From Flavobacterium sp. 1 (GTDB lineage: Bacteria; Bacteroidota; Bacteroidia; Flavobacteriales; Flavobacteriaceae), in NCBI RefSeq assembly GCF_002797935.1, contig NZ_PGER01000001.1:806001-870000 (forward strand): DNA of 64,000 nt, written 5' to 3'. A program made the translations under genes and the position numbers. The notes beneath the pieces are model-generated. The model was not told where the DNA came from, did no database searches, and saw only the letters and a list, made by a program, of their open reading frames with translations. The first letter of the stretch is position 1. The number at the start of each line of letters is the position of its first letter. Positions 29,261 to 37,946 of the stretch are shown here, in pieces.

Positions 29261-30658
29261 TTATATCTCTTCAAAATATTCTTCCTTGGAGTTTATTCTA
29301 TTTTGCTCATATAATTTCGAGTGATTAATTACATAACCTTTATATCCACAACTTTTCAAAATCAGTTTACTTATCAAGGTATATAGCTTAGCGCTTATAT
29401 ACAGCATATGGTTATCAATTTCTTCACTAGTTCTTTCAGTTTCATTGTTCATCAGAATGTTTCCATGTAGAAGATAATTGCGATAATCAATCGCTTTTTC
29501 TTCTGCTTCAGAGAGCTTTATTTTTAACTGATCAAATGGAGCTCTTAACTTTTCTGCATTAGTTAATCGATTAAAATTTACAGGTTTGTTAATTTCATTT
29601 ATCCTTCTTCTCATTTTTATTTCAGCTTCTGGATGTATTTTTTTTGAGTGTTTATCTATGACAGTATTCATGTCGTGAATGATATCTCCAACCAGATCTT
29701 TATCGGTAATTAATTTTTCCTGTTTATTTTGTTTTATTATTATAATATTAGCAAACGATTCCAGTATAACAGAAAAAACACCTGGCATTGAAACTATAGA
29801 TTTTAGGCTTGCCACTTCCATCAAAAAAATGATGGCTACTGAAAAATCCATATTGTAGCGGAGTTGGGTAATTAATTCTGAAATTACCGAACTGGGAATC
29901 ACTTTTAATTTACCATAATAGTTATCTGCAATTTCTTTTTCTTTACTCTTGTACAGTTTTGAATATGGATTTGATGTTACTGGATGGAAAAATGTTTTTA
30001 GTGGATTCCTTGATAGGCTTCGGTAAATGAAGTTTTCTCCTGAGAATATATAATTTTCACCGCCTGGCATATACCCAATTAAAAAACCGATTCCTTTTTG
30101 AATAGCATAAGAATCCTCACTGAACTCTTCTAATGTTACTGAATCCAGATTTTCGATTATAAAGTAGCTATTCTCTTTGTCGTTATGTTGGGTTATATCA
30201 TACCTTTTTTTCATGATTGTTAATCTTACACACTCAAAAGCCCAAGGAATTATTCCATCATGTTTTGCCTTTTCAAGTTTGTAATGAAAAATATTTGTAC
30301 TTTTTGAGTCATCAAAAAAAAACATTTTAAAAAATGTGGAGTTATTGAGATCACCCTTATATATACCATCAATATCAAAAGTGTGTTGAGCTGGGATTTC
30401 AGCTAATCTAGAGTGTATAGGGTTTTTGAAATCAGTTGATTTAAGTGTAAATATTTCGTTGTTAAGCAGGATTTTTATTTTCTTGTCTGCACTATATGGA
30501 AAAACACCATCAAAGGAAAGCTGATAATCTTTTTTTGACTTCGTGATATATGCTTCCCCAAAGCCATCTTCTAAATTTACTTTGTATCGTTTAAAACTTT
30601 CAAACTGCTCAATTGTTTTTAACTCAGTTGCAAAATTTTTATTTTTCGATTCTTTCAT
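29261..30658 (-). CDS. HEPN-like C-terminal domain protein, ApeA-like in outline
   Basis: The 465-aa product has a beta-rich N-terminal half (about 1-200) and a helical C-terminal region with YRNYLLHGN (about residue 400), which fits the RNxxxH-type Rx4H HEPN motif. This layout resembles ApeA and related abortive-infection proteins where a sensor domain is joined to a HEPN RNase. It reads divergently from gajA, with 289 bp between the starts, and so forms part of the defence cluster. The N-terminal domain is not recognisable to me; the ApeA likeness is an inference. Confidence 0.55.
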   Translation of the reverse strand: MKESKNKNFATELKTIEQFESFKRYKVNLEDGFGEAYITKSKKDYQLSFDGVFPYSADKKIKILLNNEIFTLKSTDFKNPIHSRLAEIPAQHTFDIDGIYKGDLNNSTFFKMFFFDDSKSTNIFHYKLEKAKHDGIIPWAFECVRLTIMKKRYDITQHNDKENSYFIIENLDSVTLEEFSEDSYAIQKGIGFLIGYMPGGENYIFSGENFIYRSLSRNPLKTFFHPVTSNPYSKLYKSKEKEIADNYYGKLKVIPSSVISELITQLRYNMDFSVAIIFLMEVASLKSIVSMPGVFSVILESFANIIIIKQNKQEKLITDKDLVGDIIHDMNTVIDKHSKKIHPEAEIKMRRRINEINKPVNFNRLTNAEKLRAPFDQLKIKLSEAEEKAIDYRNYLLHGNILMNNETERTSEEIDNHMLYISAKLYTLISKLILKSCGYKGYVINHSKLYEQNRINSKEEYFEEI

Positions 30659-30805
30659 AATTAGGCGAGTTTTTTTTCGAATTTACTGATAACTGAATAC
30701 GATGAGGGCATGGATTGCAAATCCGCGATCGAGGTAAAGTTATGAAAGCAAAAGTAAAGAAATAGTTCAAAATAATTAATCAACTAGATACGCTTTAGAG
30801 ATGGG

Positions 30806-30830
30806 AAAAGCCTCCAGTTGGAGGCTTTTT
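30806..30830 (+). terminator. Terminator in the intergenic region before gajA
   Basis: AAAAGCCTCC and GGAGGCTTTT form a 10-bp stem with a T-rich end, pointing toward gajA although no plus-strand gene precedes it in the 30659-30947 gap. It may end a small RNA or be left from a deleted gene. A REP-like GGATTGCAAATCCGCG occurs at about 30713. Confidence 0.65.
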
Positions 30831-30947
30831 CATTATTATTTTTATGTTTTTGATTGATAAAATTCTATAATTGTAATCTTTTAAATATAAATGTTGATAT
30901 TATTTAATGAATAATGTTAATTTTGATATTCACAAAAAATTTCTGAC

Positions 30948-31940
30948 GTGCATATATCAAAAGTAACTCTCGTTAACTATCGAAATTTTGCAAAATCTAA
31001 TTTTCATTTTAAAAAAGGAATTAATACTATAATAGGTGAAAATGGCTCTGGAAAAACTAATCTTTTTAGAGCAATAAGATTACTACTTGATGATAGTATT
31101 TATTCTTCTGCTTACAAACTTGATGATGGAGATTTTAATAGAAGTTTGCAATCATGGAAAGGACATTGGATTATAATTTCTATTGAGTTTGAAGAAATCT
31201 CGAAAGATGAAGCTATACAAGCTCTATTTGCACATGGTACAGCTGTTTTGCAAGAAGGGGAAGATGATAACAAAGCAACTTATAATTTATATTTCCGTCC
31301 TAAAGCTGATATTAGACTTAAACTTGCAGAACTGGCGGAAGGAGATTTAGTCGCTTTACAAAGTTTATTAGACGATATAGATATTAGGGAAAATTATGAA
31401 ACTGTCTTTTTCGGCAAAAGTACTGTTGATTTTACTGATCCTGAAGTTTATAAAAACTTAGTTGGTGATTTTGAAAACGTTAGATTTCCTGTAACACTTG
31501 ATTCCTCGTTATATGGTGTAAGAGTTCCTAATCAATTATCAGTCGCAAAAGAAATATCATTTACATTCATTCAGGCATTACGTGATGTTGTTAGTGATTT
31601 TCATAATAATAGAACAAACCCACTTTTAGCACTACTCAAAAATAAAAGTGGCGATATAGAAAAAAGCGAATTTGAGCCAATAAGTAAAATGGTAAAAGAT
31701 CTCAATAATGGGGTTGAAACTTTAAAAGATGTTCAAATTATCAGAGATGATATTAAAAGTACTATAAGAGACGCTGTCGGAGAAACTTATTCACCTTCAA
31801 AACTATCTATTAAATCAAGTTTATCTGAAGAAGCTGATAAGCTATTGCAATCATTAAAATTATTTGTGGGTGAACCCGATGAAGATTATGAAGGAGGAAT
31901 ACATGAATTAAGTCTTGGTGGCGCTAACCTAATTTTTTAA
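30948..31940 (+). CDS. gajA: Gabija-like GajA (OLD-family endonuclease), N-terminal part of a shifted gene
   Basis: The GTG start at 30948 gives 330 codons with Walker A GENGSGKT (30-37) and the ABC signature LSLGG (about 322-326). The frame ends at TAA just after a run of six T's (31933-31938). One more T would continue the frame into the next ORF as FLTLKLLEYKYG, so gajA is one gene of about 710 aa spanning 30948-33082, interrupted here. GajA is the ATP-gated nuclease of Gabija defence. Expect a functional gene only if the shift is an error or is read through. Confidence 0.85.
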   Translation: MHISKVTLVNYRNFAKSNFHFKKGINTIIGENGSGKTNLFRAIRLLLDDSIYSSAYKLDDGDFNRSLQSWKGHWIIISIEFEEISKDEAIQALFAHGTAVLQEGEDDNKATYNLYFRPKADIRLKLAELAEGDLVALQSLLDDIDIRENYETVFFGKSTVDFTDPEVYKNLVGDFENVRFPVTLDSSLYGVRVPNQLSVAKEISFTFIQALRDVVSDFHNNRTNPLLALLKNKSGDIEKSEFEPISKMVKDLNNGVETLKDVQIIRDDIKSTIRDAVGETYSPSKLSIKSSLSEEADKLLQSLKLFVGEPDEDYEGGIHELSLGGANLIF

Positions 31941-31951
31941 CTTTAAAATTA

Positions 31952-33082
31952 TTGGAATATAAATATGGCAAGACAAAAGGAACATTTGCAAATTTTCTGA
32001 TTATAGAAGAACCGGAAGCTCACATTCACACCCATATTCAAAAAACTTTGTTTGATAAGCTCGACTATAGTGATACTCAAATAATTTATTCAACACATTC
32101 AACCTATATATCTGAAGTTAGTGACGTTTCAAGTATTAATATTTTAGCCAAAAAGAGAAATTTCGCGGAAGTTTATCAACCCTCAACAGGTCTTTCAGTA
32201 AAAGAAATCACACAAATACAGCGTTATCTTGATGCAGTTAGAAGCAATTTACTTTTCGCTAAAGGGGTAATACTTGTGGAAGGCGATGCTGAAGAAATAC
32301 TTATTCCTTTATTAGTGAAAAAAGTTTTAGGACTAAGTTTAGATGAACTGGGGATAAGTCTTATAAATATAGGAAGCACTGGATTTACAAATGTAGCTCA
32401 ACTTTTCCACGATTTGAGAATTAGACGAAAATGCAGTATCATAACCGATTCCGATAAAGCTTTTATCGATACTACAATTTTAGACGGAGACGGAGATAAA
32501 CTAAAGCAATTTAAAACTAAAGCTAAAAACTCCCAATTAGCTGGCGCAAATAGAAAAGTAATCTTAGATGAATTTGTTGATGAGAATGATTGGATTTCAG
32601 TTTTTTATGCTGAAAATACGTTTGAAGTCGATTTTATAACCGCAGGTAACGCACCTGACGTTGACAATCTTGTAAATATTATATATTCGCAAGCTGCAAA
32701 GCGTACTCAAGCCAGTGCAGATTTAGCTTCTGAGGATATAGCATTGTATGGCAAGAGGGTTTTAACAATGGCTACTAATGAAGGCAAAGGATGGTTTGCA
32801 ATTATGCTCGGTGGATATATCACCGATCAAACTATAATTCCTGATTATATTCTTGATGCCATAATATTTGCCAAACAAACATTTTCAAGATCAATAATTG
32901 CAACTGTCATAGAATATCGTATAAAAGCAAATTCTGAAACAATTCCTGTAGCAGATTTTACTGAAGCGAGGAAAGAGCTACGTGACTATGTTGACGGAAA
33001 AATAGAAATAGATCGAATGATGGTACTTTTAGCCGCTATCATTCCTGATGATCAGATTATGGACTTCTTAGACTATATGTAA
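31952..33082 (+). CDS. gajA: Gabija-like GajA, C-terminal part (Walker B and Toprim)
   Basis: The 376-codon frame has Walker B FLIIEEPEAH (E19-E20) and a Toprim domain with VILVEGD (E110) and an ITDSD block. These are the metal-binding residues of OLD-type nucleases. Its TTG start at 31952 is unlikely to be a true start. It continues the frame of 30948-31940 if one base is added in the T-run. Its stop lies one base before the gajB start, so the two genes are tightly coupled. The total length is greater than the B. cereus GajA of about 578 aa. Confidence 0.85.
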   Translation: MEYKYGKTKGTFANFLIIEEPEAHIHTHIQKTLFDKLDYSDTQIIYSTHSTYISEVSDVSSINILAKKRNFAEVYQPSTGLSVKEITQIQRYLDAVRSNLLFAKGVILVEGDAEEILIPLLVKKVLGLSLDELGISLINIGSTGFTNVAQLFHDLRIRRKCSIITDSDKAFIDTTILDGDGDKLKQFKTKAKNSQLAGANRKVILDEFVDENDWISVFYAENTFEVDFITAGNAPDVDNLVNIIYSQAAKRTQASADLASEDIALYGKRVLTMATNEGKGWFAIMLGGYITDQTIIPDYILDAIIFAKQTFSRSIIATVIEYRIKANSETIPVADFTEARKELRDYVDGKIEIDRMMVLLAAIIPDDQIMDFLDYM

Positions 33083-33083
33083 T

Positions 33084-34886
33084 ATGTTTATTTGGGAAAA
33101 AGACGAGCTTAATATAGAGCAAGAAAATGCTATTTACGAAAAGGATAATAATACCCTGCTTATTGCCTGTCCAGGCAGCGGTAAAACTCGTACGTTGACT
33201 TATAAAATTGCCTATGAATTATCTCGTTTAAAATCTGAAAAAGAATATATAATAGCAATTACATACACAAATGCAGCGGCAGACGAAATTAAGGACCGAG
33301 TAGAACTATTAGGCGTTGATACATCACGTTTATGGATAGGCACAATTCATGCTTTTTGTACTGAGTGGATATTGAGACCTTATTCACTTCATATTGAAGA
33401 ATTAAAAAATGGGTTTAAAATTTTGAATTCACACGATGCTGAAGAATTGATTACTGAATTATGCCAAGCTGAAACAAATCCGCGAATCACCTACTATGAC
33501 TGTCAATTTATTGCAACAACTACAGAATATAAAATTGCAAGTTTAGAAACGGGAAAGCATCAATCCATAGGAAATGTTTTAAACAAGTATTTAGCGATAT
33601 TAATACAAAACAATCAGATTGATTACGAACAAATACTTTACTATTCCTATCTAATTTTAAAGGAACAACCGGTAATTTGCACAATTTTATCAAATATTTT
33701 CCCTTTCCTATTGGTAGATGAATTTCAGGACACTAAAGATATTCAGTACCATATTATACTTTCTATTATAAAAGCAGGTAAAGGGCATAGTAAACTTTTT
33801 ATAGTTGGCGATCCAAACCAATCCATTTTTGATACTTTGGGCGGATATTCGATGCCAAAACACAGAATGGAACAACTAACTGCCCTACTTTTCGCAGAGT
33901 ACCATCTTAAAAGTAATTATCGATCATCTGCGAAAATAATCACATACTTTGATCACTATAAAACTTTCCCCAATAGAATAGTAGCAAAAGGTAAATTATC
34001 AGATTTCGAGAGTGTTATTACGTTTAATGATGTAGTTAATCATACGCTTATTATCGATGAAATTACCAGATTGATACTTTACAATATTACAGAAAAAGGC
34101 ATTTCACCAAATGAAATATGTATTGCTGCTCCACAGTGGATTCCGCTTGCCAGCCTTACAAGAAAACTAATGGTAAAATTACCAGACTACAGTTTTGATG
34201 GGCCTGGCATGGCTCCATTTGCAAGGGATATTGATAATTTTTGGTTTAAGTTATCAAGAATTATACTTACCGAGCCCTCACCACATATGTATATTCGTCG
34301 ATTACGATGGGCAAAAGAAATTTTACATGACCTTTCTGCTGCTGGAGTAAATGTTGATCATATTACACAAAAGGAATTTTTAAAAAACTGTAACTCTATT
34401 GATATTCAAGAAGATGAAGGTGTAGCGTATTTGGTAAAATCTTTCAATAAAATAATGGAATTTTTAAAATTAAAAATTTCATTTTATCCTACACTTCAGG
34501 AACATTATGATTCTTTTTTTGAAAGCTCAGCAAAACGAATGCAAAAATTGATTGATGCTGGGAATGAATCGGTTAATACTATTTCCAATTTCAAAAAAGT
34601 CTTTAAACAAAGAGAAGGAATTAAAATATCTACAATTCACGGAGTAAAAGGAACCGAATATGATACTGTGATTGGCTTTGGGTTACTTCAAAGTTGGGTA
34701 CCTCATTTTCAAGATTCTAACGGTTTAGTGAATTCAAAAAAAATGCTTTATGTATTGGCTTCGAGAGCTAGAAAACATCTTCATATAATATCTGAAACAG
34801 GCAGAAACATTAATAGACATAATCCTTCAGGTTTGCTGCCGACATCACATTTAAGAGAATATCAGTTTGATTATTCGCAAGTGTAG
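33084..34886 (+). CDS. gajB: Gabija-like GajB (UvrD-family helicase)
   Basis: The 600-aa SF1 helicase has Walker A ACPGSGKT (28-35), ITYTNAAADEI (motif Ia), LLVDEFQD (about 210), GDPNQSIF, SNYRS (motif IV) and ISTIHGVKGTEYDTV (motif V). It has the compact form paired with an OLD nuclease in Gabija. GajB is thought to sense DNA ends or nucleotide depletion and assist GajA. It begins one base after the gajA stop. All helicase motifs look intact. Confidence 0.9.
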   Translation: MFIWEKDELNIEQENAIYEKDNNTLLIACPGSGKTRTLTYKIAYELSRLKSEKEYIIAITYTNAAADEIKDRVELLGVDTSRLWIGTIHAFCTEWILRPYSLHIEELKNGFKILNSHDAEELITELCQAETNPRITYYDCQFIATTTEYKIASLETGKHQSIGNVLNKYLAILIQNNQIDYEQILYYSYLILKEQPVICTILSNIFPFLLVDEFQDTKDIQYHIILSIIKAGKGHSKLFIVGDPNQSIFDTLGGYSMPKHRMEQLTALLFAEYHLKSNYRSSAKIITYFDHYKTFPNRIVAKGKLSDFESVITFNDVVNHTLIIDEITRLILYNITEKGISPNEICIAAPQWIPLASLTRKLMVKLPDYSFDGPGMAPFARDIDNFWFKLSRIILTEPSPHMYIRRLRWAKEILHDLSAAGVNVDHITQKEFLKNCNSIDIQEDEGVAYLVKSFNKIMEFLKLKISFYPTLQEHYDSFFESSAKRMQKLIDAGNESVNTISNFKKVFKQREGIKISTIHGVKGTEYDTVIGFGLLQSWVPHFQDSNGLVNSKKMLYVLASRARKHLHIISETGRNINRHNPSGLLPTSHLREYQFDYSQV

Positions 34887-35161
34887 ATAAAATGATAAAA
34901 AGAATAAGGCTTTCAAAACCTTGTGATAAAAGCTGATAAGGTAAAAAATGGAAATTGTTATTTAAACTAATATTTTAAAGTTCCCCAAAACCAAGATAAT
35001 TAATTTATTAGAAGTTTCAATTTCTTCTAATAATGCAAAATGTTTAGTATCTCTTTTGATCCATAATTTTCTACTACATTTTGGTAAACTAATCACTAAC
35101 GGCTGACGCTTGGCGCCGTTTTCTGTGTTGCGCTGTGGCAGAAAAATGGAGCTAAGCGTAT
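34887..35161. other. Gene-free cassette-flank stretch
   Basis: I see no gene here. The right part (about 35095-35160) holds AACGGCTGACGCTTGGCGCCG and similar GC-rich blocks that look like the outside of an inverted-repeat cassette. The first 60 bp are AT-rich and follow gajB without a clear terminator. Confidence 0.45.
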
Positions 35162-35170
35162 GTTGTAAAC
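35162..35170. repeat. Cassette terminal inverted repeat, 3' side of 35217 gene
   Basis: GTTGTAAAC pairs with GTTTACAAC at 36337-36345. It is the weakest of the five repeats, 9 bp, 47 bp outside the gene end. Confidence 0.45.
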
Positions 35171-35216
35171 TGTTTTATCGTCATATTTTATTCTGATCAG
35201 GAAATTAATTAATATT

Positions 35217-36308
35217 TCAAAATAAATCATAGATATCGTCTTTATATTCCGTTAAGGTTAATTCCATTTTGTCGACTTTGAGGAGTTTTCCTTTACCAGA
35301 TTGTTCATCCATTAAATCTGAATTGAAAAGTGTATAGTTCCTCTTACCAGTGAAAGAACTTCGAAAGCAAACTCCATCATAGTTTTTCCTAATAATTTCT
35401 TCAACGATAAGCTGAGTGTCAAGGTAAATAGAATTGGTACCATTACCTATCGGCTTTGAAAATAATGAATTGATAGCGGAAATTAACTGCAATTCCTTTA
35501 TCGTCGTATAGTTTTGTTTAAAATTCCAAATATTGGGATCGGTAAGGTCGAAAATCCGTAATGGACTTTTGGAATGAAATTCTCCAATTGATACCAAATC
35601 ACCTTTCTGTGCACGCACTTCTAAAACGCTTGTATTAATGTCTTCGGCTAAATACAGGAATCCACAAAATGCCCTATTCGCTCTGCCTGAATTGATTGCA
35701 TGTTTAGGTGCTACACCAATATCCTTTTTATCATAAGGAACATTAACAGCCCTACCATATTCACCTAGTGCTTCTTTGCAACCAATTCGAGACCTATAAC
35801 CTGATATTTTAACTGTTTTGTTTTTAAGCATTAATTCAGCTTTATTGACTAACTCGGTTGCTGCTTGTAATTTATTTTTAAAATTATCTTCTGATGTTAA
35901 AGAATTTAATAATTTATGTTGCTCTTCATTAACTAAAGCCCAAGGACTAGCCCAATGATCATCAAGAATTAATGTCTTGAAATCGTTATTTTCAATTGAA
36001 TAATACAATAATTCGTATTTATCATTTTGTTCTATTTTTTTCCAACTAAAGAATAATTCTTCTTGATAAATAGTATCTAAGTAGTTTCTTGTTCCATAAC
36101 GACCATCCCAGTCAGCTTGGGGGTAGTAATATGCAACATAAGCCTCTAAATAAGGCTTGATATCATCTATTGTGTCTTGATTTAATCCAAATAAATTTTT
36201 GTTATCGCAAAAGTCACAATGTTCAATCTTTTGCCCCATTTTTATTATTTCCTCTTGAACTGCTTCATTATTTGAACATTTGTAACAGATATTAAATTCT
36301 TCTTCCAT
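35217..36308 (-). CDS. RES-domain protein with zinc ribbon
   Basis: The 363-aa protein has an N-terminal C8-C11-C31-C34 zinc ribbon and a C-terminal RES domain: GYRSRIG, RANRAFCGFLYLAED, then GTNSIYLDTQ and the C-terminal VCFRSSFTGKRNYTLF block. RES proteins bind and degrade NAD+. Some are type II toxins paired with Xre antitoxins; the longer zinc-ribbon form looks like an independent effector. No antitoxin is adjacent. Inverted repeats of 9 bp flank it. It is one of three RES genes in 15 kb. Confidence 0.8.
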   Translation of the reverse strand: MEEEFNICYKCSNNEAVQEEIIKMGQKIEHCDFCDNKNLFGLNQDTIDDIKPYLEAYVAYYYPQADWDGRYGTRNYLDTIYQEELFFSWKKIEQNDKYELLYYSIENNDFKTLILDDHWASPWALVNEEQHKLLNSLTSEDNFKNKLQAATELVNKAELMLKNKTVKISGYRSRIGCKEALGEYGRAVNVPYDKKDIGVAPKHAINSGRANRAFCGFLYLAEDINTSVLEVRAQKGDLVSIGEFHSKSPLRIFDLTDPNIWNFKQNYTTIKELQLISAINSLFSKPIGNGTNSIYLDTQLIVEEIIRKNYDGVCFRSSFTGKRNYTLFNSDLMDEQSGKGKLLKVDKMELTLTEYKDDIYDLF

Positions 36309-36336
36309 TATTTTTTTGATTTTTAACTAGGGAATT

Positions 36337-36345
36337 GTTTACAAC
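36337..36345. repeat. Cassette terminal inverted repeat, 5' side of 35217 gene
   Basis: GTTTACAAC is the partner of 35162-35170. On the coding strand it reads GTTGTAAAC, 28 bp before the start codon, in the GTTR form seen in the other cassettes. Confidence 0.45.
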
Positions 36346-36477
36346 GTCAGTCTGTGAAAAAACTCAAATTAACCTCTTGAGAATCTCATATTTGAGATTT
36401 CTCTTTGGTAGCCCTCCGAATACTTTCTAAATTTGAAGAGGTATTTTCAAAGCCTGACGTCTCAGCACTACAGCGTG

Positions 36478-36569
36478 TTTGGGACTAAATTAAGCCCATT
36501 CTTCGGATTTGCCAAATCTTCCCAAATACAAGACCAACTTTCCATTAAGCCAAATGCCCAAATCCGTTG
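36478..36569 (+). repeat. Shared 92-bp cassette-flank repeat, second full copy
   Basis: It matches 27140-27231 over its whole length and ends in AAATCCGTTG. It lies 11 bp outside the private repeat of the PLD-like gene. An AT-rich upstream part at 36360-36480 includes the end of the previous cassette's flank. Confidence 0.7.
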
Positions 36570-36580
36570 TAGGAGTACCT

Positions 36581-36595
36581 GTTAGCCGTAATTCT
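36581..36595. repeat. Cassette terminal inverted repeat, 3' side of the PLD gene
   Basis: GTTAGCCGTAATTCT is the perfect 15-bp reverse complement of AGAATTACGGCTAAC at 37389-37403. The stop codon (36582-36584) lies inside it. Confidence 0.75.
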
Positions 36596-37388
36596 TGTAT
36601 CCTAATTTTTCTAGTTTTTGAATTGCTTTTGCGATGGTTTCGTCATTAAAAAGAACTCTGTATTTAGGTTTTAATATTATGTTCTCAAATGTTAAGTCTA
36701 ATCGATCAATTTCAAACATTTTTAGTAAACCTGATTGGATGTTTTCGGCTCCATCTTTCATTAATTTTCTTGCAGTTCCTATTGCACCATATCTAAAAAG
36801 CATATCAGTTACAGTGATTTTATTGATTTTTGCACCCGCTTTTAATGATTCATCTAATGATTGTAATAGCTCATCAAGCAATTCCTTTTCGATTTTCTCA
36901 AATTCTTCTTCTTTAGATTCAGAATCTGTAGTAATAATGTTCGATAATTTTTGAATTTCATAGTTACCTACAATCGTTTCTAGAAATTTAAATCTCCCTA
37001 AAAATTGTTTAACTAGAGTTTCATCGTCACTTATAATTACATTTTCGTGGTTAAAAAATTCCGCAGAATTTGTCCAATTATATGATCCAAATATTACTTT
37101 TCTTTTGTCAAAAACTGCAAACTTATCGTGAAGAAATCTTCCAGAACTGGTAGATAGAATATTAATTAAGCCACTTTTATTTTGAATTTCTTTAAAACTC
37201 AGACGCTTATTTTCAAAATGGTCACTAATTATTATTTTAATTTTACACCCAGATTCTGCTTTGTCAATTAACTTTCCTAGAATTTCTTTGCTCGTAAACC
37301 AAGCCACACAAATTAATATTTCTTCCTTTGAAGATACAATTTGTTCAATAATTTTATTTCTAATGTCTTTGAAATGTGCTTGTGTCAT
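36582..37388 (-). CDS. Phospholipase D-like domain nuclease
   Basis: The 268-aa protein has one HKD motif: H87-K89-D94 in FLHDKFAVFD, with GSYNWTN after it. Single-HKD PLD-like proteins of this size act as dimers and include nucleases used in defence or restriction. The C-terminal 100 residues are helical and unknown. The ATG directly abuts the private 15-bp repeat, and the stop lies inside the other arm. It therefore is a compact one-gene cassette, without room for a promoter of its own upstream inside the repeat. Confidence 0.8.
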   Translation of the reverse strand: MTQAHFKDIRNKIIEQIVSSKEEILICVAWFTSKEILGKLIDKAESGCKIKIIISDHFENKRLSFKEIQNKSGLINILSTSSGRFLHDKFAVFDKRKVIFGSYNWTNSAEFFNHENVIISDDETLVKQFLGRFKFLETIVGNYEIQKLSNIITTDSESKEEEFEKIEKELLDELLQSLDESLKAGAKINKITVTDMLFRYGAIGTARKLMKDGAENIQSGLLKMFEIDRLDLTFENIILKPKYRVLFNDETIAKAIQKLEKLGYKNYG

Positions 37389-37403
37389 AGAATTACGGCT
37401 AAC
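37389..37403. repeat. Cassette terminal inverted repeat, 5' side of the PLD gene
   Basis: AGAATTACGGCTAAC pairs perfectly with 36581-36595 and ends at the start codon. A further ACCT outside each arm (with one extra A) extends the match. Confidence 0.75.
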
Positions 37404-37559
37404 TAGGTTTATACATCTCCATATTGAGTGGATTAGCGAAGGTTTTGCGTGTTTTTTTTATACAAAATCAAACTTACAAAATAGATTCAAGTATTCACTA
37501 CCTTTTTCTTGCATTACTATTATCATAAAATAAAAAAGACACCTCATCAGAATCTTTCA

Positions 37560-37688
37560 TTATTTCTTCCCTCTTTTCCTCCAACTTCCATTATAACCTC
37601 GACCCCTCAATCGCTCATAAAACTTCCCTCTTATGTAAAGCCCCACAAACCACAATAAAACAAAACCTATTATTTCATACCATTCCAT
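37560..37688 (-). CDS. Small membrane-type ORF, 42 aa
   Basis: The ATG at 37688 gives a 42-aa product: a short hydrophobic helix (about residues 5-19, IIGFVLLWFVGL) and a very basic tail ending RKRGKK with a GRGYNGSW block. It is too short for the usual ORF cutoff. Decayed copies of the same DNA lie at 28811-29240, so the region has been copied in the window. Being intact in only one of three copies is modest support that it is a real gene. Function unknown. Confidence 0.45.
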   Translation of the reverse strand: MEWYEIIGFVLLWFVGLYIRGKFYERLRGRGYNGSWRKRGKK

Positions 37689-37794
37689 CCCTCAAAGATA
37701 AAATGGCAATTACAGTAATAATGCAACTAGAATTCTAATACTCCCGAATTGACAAGTTTTAATCCAGAATTGACAAGTGCTTTACAAATTGCGA

Positions 37795-37822
37795 TAAAAA
37801 AAGAGGACTACAAAATCCTCTT
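37795..37822. terminator. Short hairpin in the PLD-RES intergenic region
   Basis: AAGAGGA (37801-37807) pairs with TCCTCTT (37816-37822), preceded by an A-run. Read on the minus strand it ends in a T-run and could terminate the 37945-39105 gene, though it lies 120 bp beyond its stop. Apart from the 37560-37688 small ORF, no gene is seen in 37389-37944. Confidence 0.4.
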
Positions 37823-37931
37823 GAAAAACTAAAAATTTCTTTTATCATATCTTCTTAGACATTGAATAAGCTATGGTTCCGTTCGACAGTGGTTTCATTG
37901 TTCGCGTTGCGCACATAACGAAACCTTATTT

Positions 37932-37946
37932 GTTACCTGCCGTTTT
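37932..37946. repeat. Cassette terminal inverted repeat, 3' side of 37945 gene
   Basis: GTTACCTGCCGTTTT pairs with AAAATGGCAGGTAAC at 39121-39135 at 14 of 15 positions and touches the stop codon at 37945-37947. Confidence 0.7.

Noticed and set aside
30738..30764. Seven-codon ORF just before the terminator at 30806
   Set aside because: Too short to support as a gene; it might be part of a small RNA.
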